Of a stretch of 64,000 nucleotides of DNA, positions 8,375-18,171 are shown one piece after another (the stretch's first letter is position 1; each line of letters starts with the position of its first letter). Location: assembly GCF_000210075.1 (NCBI RefSeq), contig NC_021017.1, positions 4,863,386-4,927,385 on the forward strand. Direction: 5' to 3'. The stretch comes from Bacteroides xylanisolvens XB1A. Its GTDB lineage: Bacteria; Bacteroidota; Bacteroidia; Bacteroidales; Bacteroidaceae. The notes beneath the pieces are model-generated. The model ran no database searches. It saw only the letters and a program-made list of their open reading frames with translations, and had not been told where the DNA came from. The position numbers and the translations under genes are program-made.

Positions 8375-9274
8375 TTATTTCAGATGCAGTTCACTGATTG
8401 GTTTTGCCGCCACAAGGTCTGTGTTCTCTATGCGGAACGACTGGTGACGGGCACCGCCCTTTTCGTAAACCTCCACCACGAGCAGTTTGTCATCCGGCAG
8501 GGTGAGCTTGGGCAGCACGAATATACCCCGCACCGTGGCTTTCCCGTCCACCGTTATCAGGCGGTTGTATGTCCTTACAGGTTCTATGAAGTTCTCCTGC
8601 ATGGCCGTGCGCTTGGCTACTTTCTTGTCCACCACTTTGAAACGGATATAGTCAATGTCGAACGATATATCCGAACTGTTGCGCAGGGAAGTATGCAGGT
8701 ACAGCAGGTCATTATTGATATAAAGCCCTTTGAGCAGTGTCTGTATGCCGTACTTCTTGCAACCGATATGCCTGATGTCCCTTTTGTTCTTCTTATACAG
8801 CATGTACATGATACGGTTCACCACCAGCGGTGTCTCCCCGCCGAGTTCTTTCAGCTTCACGAACATGCGGTCGCCCGCAATCCCGCCTTCGGGATTGTCC
8901 CGTAGCCAGTCTTCCATCTCAATGGAAAGTTGCGCTGGTTCGTCCTTATAAACCACATTAAAAGAATAGAAACAACCGTCGGCAGTGATAACGGAGAAGT
9001 TCGTTTCCCCTTCAAAACCTTTCACCGCCGCCTTGATGCGTACTACATTTTCCGCTCCCGTGGCCTTGTCCGCTATGATGTCGAACGAGCCCAAATCCAC
9101 ATATTTCACTTCGGAAGGGAAAAGGATATGTACGGTTTTCTGAAAAGTCACCTCAATCTTATGCGGTGAGATAATCTGGTTGGTGGGGAAAATCTTTGTT
9201 TCCACCGGTTCCTGCGCCTTTACCGACAATACGGTTAAAAGTATGACTAATGATAAAATAATTCTTGTCTTCAT
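8375..9274 (-). CDS. traN: Conjugative transfer protein TraN (VirB9-like, DUF4138)
   Basis: The 299-aa protein has a cleavable signal peptide (ending VKAQ) and a beta-rich N-terminal domain with the family phrase KIEVTFQKTVHILFPSEVKYVDLGS. TraN is the VirB9-like periplasmic/outer-membrane component of the Bacteroidales type IV secretion system and works with TraM (VirB10-like). It lies only 4 bases after traM. The frame is intact. Confidence 0.9.
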   Translation of the reverse strand: MKTRIILSLVILLTVLSVKAQEPVETKIFPTNQIISPHKIEVTFQKTVHILFPSEVKYVDLGSFDIIADKATGAENVVRIKAAVKGFEGETNFSVITADGCFYSFNVVYKDEPAQLSIEMEDWLRDNPEGGIAGDRMFVKLKELGGETPLVVNRIMYMLYKKNKRDIRHIGCKKYGIQTLLKGLYINNDLLYLHTSLRNSSDISFDIDYIRFKVVDKKVAKRTAMQENFIEPVRTYNRLITVDGKATVRGIFVLPKLTLPDDKLLVVEVYEKGGARHQSFRIENTDLVAAKPISELHLK

Positions 9275-9278
9275 CTGA

Positions 9279-10550
9279 TTACTGTTTTTTGGATATTAAT
9301 AAAAGTTGATAATTCGCTTTCACGGACACTTTCACCTCACGCATCTTTGTGGCCAGATATTGTGATCCGCCGCCAAGCACGCCCCTTGTCACGTCCATGA
9401 CGAGTTGTTGCGAGGCACTGCGTGCGAACGAGATGCTTGTTCCGAAACTGCCCCCGATATTGGCGGCGGCTTCCTTCATGGCGGTACGTTCTGCGGTATT
9501 CGGAACGAAAAGTCCGGCCTGCCCGTCTATATCGTAAGCCGTTAGTTCCACCGGCAGGATGTTCCCGCCGCTCTCTATGGAGTTTACTGTGACTGCCATC
9601 CGTTGCCCTTCGATACGCACCGTACCATATAGCGGAGTATTGGCAGGTACAAGCACACCACCCACTTGCAGCGGTTCCAGCAACCGGAACTTCAGTCATG
9701 CCCCGGTGGTCACTGTCTGGTCTTCGGCCACGCAGGCACGTATCGTATTGGCTCCGGCAAGCTGTCCGCCGCCCACGGCAGTGGCAAAACCGTAATTGCG
9801 GGGTATCGTGTCGGGTACCGGAGGTACGGCCAGTGACGAAACCACATTCTCCGTGGCACGTCCGGCAGCTATGGCGGCAGGATTGCCGGTACCGGTGCCC
9901 CCGGCAGGCTGTATGTTCTTCACCTGTCCGCCCGTTTGTCCGGGGAAATAGCGTGCCGCCATCTCATACGACTTTTCCATCAGTTCCAGCGGGTCTTGTC
10001 CTTTCCGTTCACGTTCCAGCTTTTCGTTAAGCTCCTTTACCTGCCGTTCCAGTTCGTCCACCCTCGGACTCTCCTTCGGTTCCTTATAGAACGAGGTGAT
10101 CTGTCTTGAAATCTGCCGCTGTTTTTCTCTGGACTCCCGGATAGCATCCGCTTTCGGTACATCTTCTTCCGGTTTCAGCCCGTCCGTTGTGTCCGGTGTC
10201 AGATAGCCCCCGGCCACATCCTGCAAGGTTCTTACCTTCTCCTGCCTGCGTTTCTTCATTTCTTCCAGTTCGTAAGCCTTCTGTTTGTCGGCCATCGTCT
10301 CCGGTGCGATAGCGTCGGGTATCGTCGTATTGATTCCTGCCGTCCCTTCCACCGTTTCGGGTGTGTCCGGTTTGAAGAGAAACCAGATGAACCCGGCGCA
10401 AAGCAGGGAGAGGAATGTCACCACGCCATAGAATTTCAGCTTGTCGGCAACCTTGCGGTTTAACTTCTTCCCCTTTTCGGATACAGGTTCCGCTTTCTGC
10501 GTTTCTTTATTCTTTTCTTCTTTCTTATCGGATTGTGTCATTGGATACAT
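9279..10550 (-). pseudogene. traM: Conjugative transfer protein TraM (VirB10-like), interrupted by an in-frame UGA
   Basis: The N-terminal 284 residues hold one membrane segment (about 37-58), a Lys/Glu-rich periplasmic linker and the start of the beta domain. After VAEDQTVTTGA a UGA at 9696-9698 stops translation. The same frame continues (LKFRLLEPLQVGGVLVPANT) to the end of the beta-barrel domain at 9279. With read-through the length (423 codons) matches the family. The replaced residue is not strongly conserved and could have been Trp or Arg. Such a protein without its C-terminal domain should not form the secretion core. The gene overlaps the end of traL by 26 bases. Confidence 0.85.
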
Positions 10551-10815
10551 TGTTTTTTAATGGTTGAATACTGTCCGTTTGGGGAAGCGCAATCCTTTGG
10601 AGATGCTGTACCTCAATCGGAAATTTGTCTGTCCCGCAGAAACCGCCCACGATGTAGGCAAGGTCGATGGCGGCGAAGAGTCCGAGCAGGTAAAGGATGA
10701 TAATCCTTTGCTGCCGGTAGCTCAGCCGTTGCCACCGCCTGCGGAGTTTTATTATATATCGGTCTTTCTCCGTTCTGAACGAGTGGAAGACCTTTTTTAT
10801 ACCGTTATCTTTCAT
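10525..10815 (-). CDS. traL: Conjugative transfer protein TraL
   Basis: A 96-aa protein with a basic N-terminal helix, one clear membrane segment (IILYLLGLFAAIDLAYIVGG, about residues 34-53) and a short periplasmic tail. Size and place between traK and traM match TraL of CTnDOT-like elements. It overlaps both neighbours, which suggests translational coupling. Confidence 0.8.
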   Translation of the reverse strand: MKDNGIKKVFHSFRTEKDRYIIKLRRRWQRLSYRQQRIIILYLLGLFAAIDLAYIVGGFCGTDKFPIEVQHLQRIALPQTDSIQPLKNNVSNDTIR

Positions 10816-11428
10816 ACTGTCCGATGTCCCTGTTTTCGATGATGGTAAAACTCTCTATCAGAAAGCCCTGCGGATTGTTGTCGCTCCGGGTTACATTCCT
10901 CAGACGGCAGGTGGTGACAAGCGACCTTTCGGTAACGCTGCTCGAACGGATGATGTGCTGCCGGCTATAGGTCTTCATCTCGTAGGGATAACTGTTGAAG
11001 TTCCCCTGTATGCTGTCCACCGTCAGCGTCTGCGAGATGTTTCCCGCGATCATCCGGTTGAAGTAGCCTTTCTCCTGCAAGTTCCGGTAGTAACCGATGG
11101 CACTTTCATCCGAAAGGTAAAGGGCACGCTGGATGTTGCTTTCAATGGCGCTCTTGTCCGGTGACAGGGTGAAAAACAGTTCGTGGAAACGTCTGATATG
11201 TTCCCTCGCTTCCACGGGGCGGTTCTGCTGCACATCCTGCGAAAGTGCCAGCATCAGCGATTTTCCGCTGTCCAGTACATAGATTTTCTGCCGTTGCGCC
11301 TCGGCAAACTCGTATGCCTTTCAGGTGGCAAAGACCGTTACCAGTACGCATACTCCCAGGAATACCATTCCGAACAGCCGTAGCTGCCGGAACGATGTCT
11401 CGATGTTTTTTAATGATTTGAACTCCAT
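10805..11428 (-). pseudogene. traK: Conjugative transfer protein TraK (VirB8-like), interrupted by an in-frame UGA
   Basis: Starting at 11428 the translation gives MEFKSLKNIETSFRQLRLFG, then a membrane segment. UGA follows at 11321-11323 (VTVFAT-stop-KAYEFAEAQ), and the frame is then open to the end with the TraK phrase QRQKIYVLDSGKSLMLALSQ. Trp would fit the interrupted position, just after the membrane segment. The VirB8-like domain follows. Only the 35-residue start would be made without read-through; an internal restart at Met 59 would lack the membrane anchor. Confidence 0.8.
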
Positions 11429-11458
11429 GTCTTCTTTCTGTTTTTTTAAGTGATACGT

Positions 11459-12472
11459 TTAGAACATTTTCTTGATGCGTCCGGCTACCGATCCACCGAC
11501 TGCCCCACCGACTGCCGCCGCACCGTTTCCGGCCATTTTCCCGGCACCGCCCACCTTCTGCCCGTAAGCTCCCGCACCGCCTGCCTGAATAATCCATGAG
11601 GACACCGTGGGAACGCAGAAATAACCGATGATACCTATAATCATGAATATACAATACACACTGTTGGATGCGTCCGGTATGAACGTCGGGTCCTGCATCT
11701 GTTTGATATCCTGCTGCAACATCAGAACCTGTATGCGTGAAAGGATAGCGCCGAACAGGTCGCCCACGGGCAGCCATAAGTAAATACAGATATAGCGTGA
11801 CAACCATGTGGTGAGCGTACTCTGGAATCCGTCATAGACGGCCAGCGCAAAAGAGATAGGCCCCAGTATGGACAGGACAATCAGGAAGAAAGTCCTCAGC
11901 GTGTCTATCAGCAGCGAGGCTGCCTGAAAGAAGAGTTCCAGCAGTTCCCGGAACCATTGCCTCACCTTTTCCCCCATGTCATACACCGCCTTCTGCCCGT
12001 ACATGTTTATCATCGTGTCCATGTCCCCCAGCGACCAGCCAAGCTCGTCTATTTTCTTGTCAAATTCCTCATCACTCACAAGGAAAGCCTTTGCCGGGTC
12101 ACGCAGCATCGCTTCCCGTTCCAGTTCGTCCTTCTCTTCCTGATACTTCTTCATGTCGAAAGTCTGCTGTTCCACCAGTGAGGAAGTGGCACTGCATACG
12201 GGGGAAAGAATCCCGTTGATTGTCCCCAATACCATAGTGGGGAAGAACATGATGCAAAGTCCCAGCACGAACGGCCTGAAAAGCGGGAACACGTCAATCT
12301 CTTCCGCCCTTGAAAGGGACTGCCACACTCGGTAGGCCACATAGAACAGGGCACCGATACCGGCCACTCCCTTTGCCACACTGGCCATATCCTCGCACAG
12401 CGGCATCATTTCATCGTAAAGCGAACGCAGCAACTCATGCAGGTTCGTCCAATCTATTGATAGTAATATCAT
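11459..12472 (-). CDS. traJ: Conjugative transfer protein TraJ (VirB6-like)
   Basis: The 337-aa polytopic membrane protein has at least five hydrophobic segments, including VAGIGALFYVAYRVW near residue 35 and IVLSILGPISFALAVY near residue 195. Its Gly/Ala-rich C-terminus ends in GRIKKMF. This matches TraJ, the VirB6-like inner-membrane channel component. The frame is intact with about eight UGG tryptophan codons, in contrast to its interrupted neighbours. Confidence 0.85.
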   Translation of the reverse strand: MILLSIDWTNLHELLRSLYDEMMPLCEDMASVAKGVAGIGALFYVAYRVWQSLSRAEEIDVFPLFRPFVLGLCIMFFPTMVLGTINGILSPVCSATSSLVEQQTFDMKKYQEEKDELEREAMLRDPAKAFLVSDEEFDKKIDELGWSLGDMDTMINMYGQKAVYDMGEKVRQWFRELLELFFQAASLLIDTLRTFFLIVLSILGPISFALAVYDGFQSTLTTWLSRYICIYLWLPVGDLFGAILSRIQVLMLQQDIKQMQDPTFIPDASNSVYCIFMIIGIIGYFCVPTVSSWIIQAGGAGAYGQKVGGAGKMAGNGAAAVGGAVGGSVAGRIKKMF

Positions 12473-12500
12473 AGTTTATCTGTTTTTTTAGGATGAATGA

Positions 12501-13130
12501 TTACCAGTAACGCTGGTCGTGTGTCCCGTACAGGGCAAGCACCCGCTGGGAATCCCCCTTCTTCTTGCTGCGCAGGTACGATATGCCGATGTTCTTTCGG
12601 GTATAGTACCATGTCAGGTTCTTGTATTCCAGCACTTCGCCGTATATCCGGTTGATGATGTCCAGTCGTTCCTTGTCGGTCATCGAGAGTCCGGTAGCCG
12701 TAGTCACTTCCTTCAAGTCCAGCAGCAGGTTGCTGCTTTCTTCAAGCAACCGGTTATACCCGAAAGCAATGGCCGAGAGTTCTTCCACGGTGAAGTTCGG
12801 GTCGCCCATCATCGTATTGAAATTGGTCACGTAAATATCGCTGATGTCACCTACGAGCAGGATAGTCTGTTGTACCTTGCGTGCCCCTTTTACGAGGTCG
12901 TGTACGGATTTCAAAGCGTCGTAGTAGGCCTTTCCCTGCTGGTAAATCTTTACAGTCTCCTGAAAGTTACTTCACATGTTCTGTGCCGTTGTGGAAGTCT
13001 GTACAATTTCATTGGCCGAGTTTACAATGCCTTGAGCAAGGTTCGTAGGGTCTATCACTGCCCATTGTGCCTTGACTGTCACCGAAAGGGACAGCAGTAC
13101 CATGAATAAAATTATCATTCTCTTTTTCAT
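12501..13130 (-). pseudogene. traI: Conjugative transfer protein TraI, interrupted by an in-frame UGA
   Basis: From 13130 the frame gives a signal peptide (ending VKAQWAVIDP) and the TraI phrase NLAQGIVNSANEIVQTSTTA. A UGA stands at 12972-12974 (AQNM-stop-SNFQETVKIYQQ). The frame then stays open to 12501 with the family phrase LVKGARKVQQTILLVGDIS. TraI is an exported helical conjugation protein, so loss of the link between signal peptide and body would prevent export. Trp is possible at the stop but not proven. Confidence 0.75.
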
Positions 13131-13134
13131 GCGT

Positions 13135-13542
13135 CTATCTCCTTTCTTTAGTAAGTAAATACCGACTGTCGTCATCACGGGCAAACAGCCCGTAACAGCC
13201 GAACAGCAACACCTCGCTTCCGCTGAAATACCCGATACATCCGGCATCCTTGTTCCCGTGCAGGAAAAGGTCGTCACCTTTCCGGAGCGGGATATTGATT
13301 TCGGTATAACTCATTTCTCCGGCGAACAGCGTGGCCTTGTATCCCTTGAATCCGTCCGTCACATGGTTGGATTTACGGATTGTCAGCGTGGAGCCGCCTT
13401 CCTTGTTCATTCAGTGACCGCAGATGCGGTCATTTTCCAGTTCCTTCTTCATTTCCCCGATCAGGTTCAGCAAATCCAGATTGGTCAGGGTCGCATCTCC
13501 GAGTGCTTCCCTGCATTGGCTTAATAAATCTTTCTTACTCAT
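13135..13542 (-). pseudogene. DUF3876-like protein in the tra operon, interrupted by an in-frame UGA
   Basis: The frame from 13542 (MSKKDLLSQCREALGDATLT) reads 43 residues to NDRICGH, then UGA at 13411-13413. It stays open with MNKEGGSTLTIRKSNHVTDG to 13135. Aromatic Trp would suit the CGH-stop-MNKEGG position. The small beta-rich second half resembles DUF3876 proteins of Bacteroides elements. It takes the place of traH between traG and traI. Confidence 0.6.
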
Positions 13543-13564
13543 TGTCTTCTATAGATTAATATGG

Positions 13565-16069
13565 TTACTTGTTTTCCTGCCGTTTGCTTTCGGCAAGTTG
13601 TTTGATAGCCAGTTCGATGTTTCCGCCCAGCTTTTCCGTAAGGCGGGTAAGTTCCAGTTTCTCAGTCTCTTCGGTGGTGTAGCAAAGGTACTCTTCAGCC
13701 GAAACTTCTGTTGCATATACCGCACTTTGCGTACCGCCAAGCCCTATCCAGACCTCTTTATAAAGGCGGTTCGCTGCATTGGCAAGATTGATGGAAAGTA
13801 TCTGGCTGCGTTCCTTGTCCGTCAGGCCGAGCAGGTTCTGTATTTGGTCGAACTTGTTTTGATACTTCCGCTGGTCGAGCAGTATTTTGCAGTCACTGTT
13901 GTTGATAATCGTCTCTTTCACAACGGGGGAAGAGATAATATCATCCACTTCCTGCGTCACTACAACCGCCTCTCCGTAAAACTTTCTGACTGTTTTAAAA
14001 AGATAACGGATGTAGTTTGCCATACCTTCCTTGGCGATTGCCTTCCAAGCTTCCTCAATCAGTATCATCTTGCGGATACCTTGCAAACGTCTCATTTTAT
14101 TTATAAACGTCTCCATGATAATGATGGTGACAACCGGAAAGAGGATTGGATTATCCTTCACAACATCCAACTCAAATACAATAAACCGTTTGTTCAGTAA
14201 ATCCAGTTCCTTGTCCGAGTTCAGCAGATACCCGTATTCACCGTTCTTATAATAAGGTTCCAGCACGTTCAGAAAACCGTCCACATCAAAGTCCTTCTCC
14301 CGCACGTTCTTGTCCGCCAGCACTTTGCGGTAGTCCTTCCTTACAAAGTCATAGAACGAGTTGAAGTTCGGCTTTATCTTCCGGTTCTTCTTTATCTTTT
14401 CGATATACAGGCTGACTGCATTCGAGAGCGCCACCTCTTCCGAACGTCGGGGCGGTTCGTCCTCCCTTTTCCAAAGGGTGAGTATCAGTGTCTTGATGCT
14501 GTCCCGCTTTTCGATGTCATACTGGTAATCCTCCGTGAAAAACGGATTGAAAGAAATCGGATCATTTTCTTTGTATGTAAAATAAATCCCGTCATCCCCT
14601 CCGGTCTTCTGATGTATCAGGTCACAGAGTCCCTTATATGAATTTCCGGTGTCCACCAGCAGGATATGCGTCCCTTGTTCCCAGTACTGTCTCACAAGAT
14701 GGTTGGTAAAGAAACTCTTCCCGCTGCCGCTGGGGCCGAGTATGAACTTGTTTCTGTTGGTCACCACCCCTTTTTTCATGGGTAAATCCGATATGTCGAG
14801 GAAGACGGGCTTTCCCGTCAGCCTGTCCACCATGCGGATGCCGAAGGGAGAGAGCGAGTTCCGGTAACAGGTTTCAGCCGTGAAGAAACAGAGCGCCTGC
14901 CCGGTAAACGTGTAGAACGTCTCTTCGGCCGGAAAGTCCGCTTCATTTCCCGGTATGCCTGCCCAATAGAGAGCCGGAAGGTCGGTCGTGTTATGGTGCG
15001 GAGTACATTCCATCAATGCCAGTGCGCTTCCCACGTCATTCTTCACCCTGCGGAGTTCGTCCCCGTTTTCCGCCCATGCGACGATGTTGCAATGGCAGCG
15101 CACGGATTGCAGTCCGTTGCTGTGCGCCTCATTCAGATATTCGTCCAGCCACTCCTTGTTGATCTGGTTGCTGCGGCTGTACCGGGAAAGCGACTGCATG
15201 TTCTTCGCCATCTTCTCGAAACGGGAAAGGTTTTCGTTACTGTCGTCTATAAATATCCACTGGTTGTAGATATGGTCGCAGGACAGCATCACGCCCACAG
15301 GGGCGGCATAGCTAAGACGGCAGTCCGAGCGATCTGTCGAGAGGCGTTCGTACCGACCGTCCGTCCTTACCTTTCCCGGCAGGTCGTCGAGGTCGGAGAG
15401 CGTATGCAGGCAAAGCCGCTTGTCACCGATACGCATCTCGTCAGGGTTCAGTTGCATATCCTGCAACATGGTAGTTCCGTCAGCCGAGAGCGTGAGGTAT
15501 CTCTCGATAATGCCCGGTTCGTTTTCCGTTCCCGTAATCTCTTCCGTGGTGAGCCGTTCCAGCCTGACAAGGCCGCTGTCATTAACGATACTTTCAAACT
15601 GTCCCACCGCTTCCATGAAGCGTTCCACCGTTTCCTTGTCCCTGATTTCCTTCGGCACCAGAAAACCACGGCAGAGCGTGTTCCAGTTGCTTTGCTGCCG
15701 GGAGCGTTCCCTGGTGGTCTTGGTGAGGAACAGGTAACAGGTGTGGTGCAGGTAGGGACGCTCGTTGAAATGGCGTTCAAAACTGCGGGAGAGGAAGCTG
15801 AGGTCATCCTTCCGGCTGTCTGGCTCGTATTTCTCGGTGATGAAAATATCCTGTTTGTGCAGGATTGAATAGTTCGGCAACACCTTGATTGCCTTCGCTC
15901 ATGTGGCGTGCATCGCCTCATACTCTGCGGAGGATACCGAAAACACTTCCGGCAGTGTGACCCGGAAAGCGACCGTGATGTCGGCGTCCTTGCTGACAAT
16001 GCAGTCGTGTTCCACCGCCATGATGGGGAACTTGCTTTCCAATGTGGATGCTTTTAATATACTTCTCAT
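13565..16069 (-). pseudogene. traG: Conjugation ATPase TraG (VirB4-like), interrupted by an in-frame UGA near the start
   Basis: With read-through this is an 834-residue VirB4-type ATPase. The N-terminal stretch from 16069 ends EYEAMHAT, then UGA at 15899-15901, then AKAIKVLPNYSILHKQDIFI. Family members have a conserved Trp at this place. Walker A is LGPSGSGKSFF (about residue 440) and Walker B lies at MILIEEAWKAIA. A restart at the following codons would lose about 60 residues. TraG energises assembly and substrate transfer in the secretion system. About twenty other Trp positions are UGG. Confidence 0.9.
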
Positions 16070-16072
16070 AAT

Positions 16073-16393
16073 TTACGATTGTTGTTTGTTAATCAGACGT
16101 GTGATACGTTTTCGTGAGAGGATTCTCCGGGGATGCCTCCGGGCCGCGAACAGCTTCATCAGCCCGTGACTTCCGTATTTACGGTTCAGCGTGAAGGTCA
16201 GCCATACCAACATCGTAGCCGACGATACCCCGAAATCGATGCAGATCCACTGTCCGATGCCTGCCATATACATGATGACGAACATCACGAACACGGCAAG
16301 CAGGCCGGCAGCGAAAATAAACAGGTATTGTGCCCGAAGCCCCTTAAATTCAACCTCACGGCCCACACCTTTATTTATCTCAAAATCAGCCAT
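16073..16393 (-). CDS. traF: Conjugative transfer protein TraF (DUF4133, VirB3-like)
   Basis: The 106-aa protein starts MADFEINKGVGREVEFKGLR, the usual TraF opening. It has two adjacent membrane segments (about 26-46 and 48-70) and a basic C-terminus, as in VirB3-like inner-membrane subunits that pair with VirB4 (TraG, immediately downstream). The spacing to traG is 3 bases. Confidence 0.85.
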   Translation of the reverse strand: MADFEINKGVGREVEFKGLRAQYLFIFAAGLLAVFVMFVIMYMAGIGQWICIDFGVSSATMLVWLTFTLNRKYGSHGLMKLFAARRHPRRILSRKRITRLINKQQS

Positions 16394-16417
16394 AAGTTAC
16401 TGTCTTCAGTATGAATC

Positions 16418-16717
16418 TTAGAGGAAGAACGACCTCAGAATGGTGGCGGCGACTATCAGAAAGATACAGGCTCCGAACCACGAACTGGCAGTTTTACTCG
16501 TGTCGGGGTCGCCCGAACTGAACTTCTGGTAGACTTTGACGCCGCCAACGAGACCGATTACGGCACCGATTGCATAAATCAATTTTGTTCCCGGATCGAA
16601 ATAACTTGTCACCATCTGGGTGGCCTCCGTAATACCTGCCTGCCCGTTTCCCTGGGCCATTGCCGCACTTGCCGCCGCAACAGCGGCAAGCATCATAATC
16701 AATCTTTTCTTTTTCAT
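16418..16717 (-). CDS. traE: Conjugative transfer protein TraE (DUF4134)
   Basis: The 99-aa protein has a signal-like N-terminus (MMLAAVAAASAAMAQ), then two hydrophobic segments around LIYAIGAVIGLVGGVKVYQKF and FLIVAATILRSFFL. This is the pattern of TraE, a small pilin-like or VirB2-like membrane protein. It is the first gene after the terminator hairpin at 16744-16794 and leads the traE-traQ string. Confidence 0.85.
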   Translation of the reverse strand: MKKKRLIMMLAAVAAASAAMAQGNGQAGITEATQMVTSYFDPGTKLIYAIGAVIGLVGGVKVYQKFSSGDPDTSKTASSWFGACIFLIVAATILRSFFL

Positions 16718-16743
16718 TTATTTCCGTGATTTTTTAGGTGATT

Positions 16744-16794
16744 AAAAAAGCCACGGACTGCCCCCTTTCACTATCCCCATAAGGCAGCCGTGGC
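16744..16794 (-). terminator. Terminator between the micro-ORF/radical SAM cluster and traE
   Basis: GCCACGG and CTGCC (16750-16762) pair with GGCAG and CCGTGGC (16783-16794). On the minus strand the stem is followed by a run of six T. It would end transcripts from the radical SAM cluster before traE, or act as an attenuator within the tra operon. Confidence 0.75.
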
Positions 16795-16837
16795 CGTTTA
16801 TGGTTTACTGATTCAGGGGGTAAGTTCCGGCCGGAAA

Positions 16838-16867
16838 TCAGCCGGAGTCATAATATGCTATTTGCAT
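16838..16867 (-). CDS. Micro-ORF e, 9-aa peptide MQIAYYDSG
   Basis: Ten codons including UGA. The C-terminal YYDSG is shared with four other micro-ORFs nearby. Here it is written TAT TAT GAC TCC GGC, different at third positions from the others, as expected of coding sequence under selection. It is in the same frame as micro-ORF d, so read-through of UGA in d would fuse them. The terminator follows 44 bases later. No ribosome-binding site is obvious, which is common in this phylum. Confidence 0.5.
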   Translation of the reverse strand: MQIAYYDSG

Positions 16868-16927
16868 TGTCACTTGATTTGGTGGTGAAACATTCTTGTT
16901 AATTCTCTCTTGAAAGCAGGATGTGAA

Positions 16928-16960
16928 TCATCCCGAATCGTAATAGCCGTTTGTTCTCAT
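16928..16960 (-). CDS. Micro-ORF d, 10-aa peptide MRTNGYYDSG
   Basis: Eleven codons ending UGA, starting 30 bases after the radical SAM stop. The GYYDSG ending matches micro-ORF c. A short stem (GGATG with CATCC) overlaps the stop. Start-to-start distance to micro-ORF e is 93 bases, close to the spacing of the upstream copies. Confidence 0.5.
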   Translation of the reverse strand: MRTNGYYDSG

Positions 16961-16989
16961 TGTCTCTATTGTGTCTTGTCTTTATCAGG

Positions 16990-17895
16990 TTATTTCAGAT
17001 ATTCTCCGCACTTGAAACCCTTGCGGGGTGTATAGTCTTCAAAGGAGGTAGACTTGAATAGCCACATCCGGTTCGCCCATCGGGCAAGGTCACGCTCGTA
17101 TTGCGTAGGCGTCCGCTTGTTTGCATAATCCCGGAAAGGGATAACAAAGGGAGTAATCCCCAGTTCCCTCAGTACGTTCAACCTGAACAAATCCTGCTCA
17201 ACGGTCGAATTGAATCCTATCAGCACGTAGCAGGTTATCTTGTAAGGTTTCACATGCCTGACCATCTCTTTCAGGCGGTCGGTCAGATCCAGCCGGGGCA
17301 AATCCCACGCAATATGGATGTTCTGCTTCATCTTCATCCGGTTTAGATGCCAGGCCTGTTCCTCATTCATAATCCTCACATCCACACCGTGCAGTTTAAC
17401 GGGTTGCCGGGCCTTCATCAAATAATCTACCGCCGATCTTCACTGCGGATTGGCAAAGAAATTATTGTCCAGCACCTCAATCCATTTCCCTTTCGGGTTC
17501 AGCTCCACCGGCTCCACGGCCTGAATGTATCCTTCCTTCTCACGGACGAGACAGAAGGGGCATTTACGGATGCAGCCCCTTGAAAAGAACTGAAGGGAAA
17601 AAGGATATTGGGGGTAAATGGAATAATCCATCATCCGGCTGTTTTCCACAGCTTCGGGAAGCCTGCCGGCAATATCATATCCCGTTCCGCCCTTTATGAT
17701 TTCCTTCGCATCCAGCAGATTGTAATCATAGTCAGAACTAAAAGTGAACACTTTGCTTGCCAGCACCTTATCATACCGTCCCGTCGGTTCTGCCCATTCC
17801 ACCCGATGCCCTTTTGCCTTGTAATAAGCTGAAAGGCGCATCAGCGCAAAATTGGGGAAGTTATGTCCGTCCACATCTACCAGTCCTATATTCAT
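16990..17895 (-). pseudogene. Radical SAM protein of the phage/element type, with an in-frame UGA
   Basis: The opening MNIGLVDVDGHNFPNFALMR is typical of a radical SAM family found in phages and mobile elements. The cluster-binding motif CIRKCPFC (C-x3-C-x2-C) is near residues 110-117. After DNNFFANPQ a UGA stands at 17440-17442, then RSAVDYLMKARQPVKLHG continues to the normal end. A Trp is expected here (NPxW). With read-through the protein has 301 residues; without it the C-terminal half of the barrel is lost. It is flanked by five micro-ORFs, so a peptide-modifying role is an attractive inference, not shown. Confidence 0.8.
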
Positions 17896-17959
17896 ACGGA
17901 TAAAATTTAATGGTGAATAGTTCTTGTTGCCTTACCGGGTGAATGCCGCAGGCGGTCTG

Positions 17960-17989
17960 TCATCCCGAATCGTAATAGCCTTTTGTCAT
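17960..17989 (-). CDS. Micro-ORF c, 9-aa peptide MTKGYYDSG
   Basis: Ten codons ending UGA, 64 bases before the radical SAM start. Another in-frame ATG two codons earlier gives MAMTKGYYDSG. The codons for YYDSG are identical to micro-ORF d and different from a, b and e. The CGGG-UGA area can pair with TCA-CCCG about 25 bases downstream. Confidence 0.5.
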   Translation of the reverse strand: MTKGYYDSG

Positions 17990-18075
17990 AGCCATTCTGT
18001 TTTATAAGTAAGTTACCAAAGGTATTGTCTCTTCTTGATTGGAGTGTTCCCTTACCAGGCGGGAACATCCATTTA

Positions 18076-18105
18076 TCAACCCGAATCGAAATAAGTCATA
18101 TACAT
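18076..18105 (-). CDS. Micro-ORF b, 9-aa peptide MYMTYFDSG
   Basis: Ten codons ending UGA directly followed by UAA. It has Phe in place of the second Tyr. CGGG at the end of the frame can pair with CCCG 20 bases downstream. Start spacing is 96 bases from micro-ORF a and 116 from c. Confidence 0.5.
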   Translation of the reverse strand: MYMTYFDSG

Positions 18106-18171
18106 GGTTTTGTTGGTTTATTCAGTCATTAATACCATAGCGAATTTCTCTCTTTAAGGTGATACGGGCTG

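Noticed and set aside
14993..15868. 291-aa plus-strand frame inside traG
   Set aside because: It is antisense to strongly supported TraG coding sequence and shows no recognisable domain; treated as a shadow.
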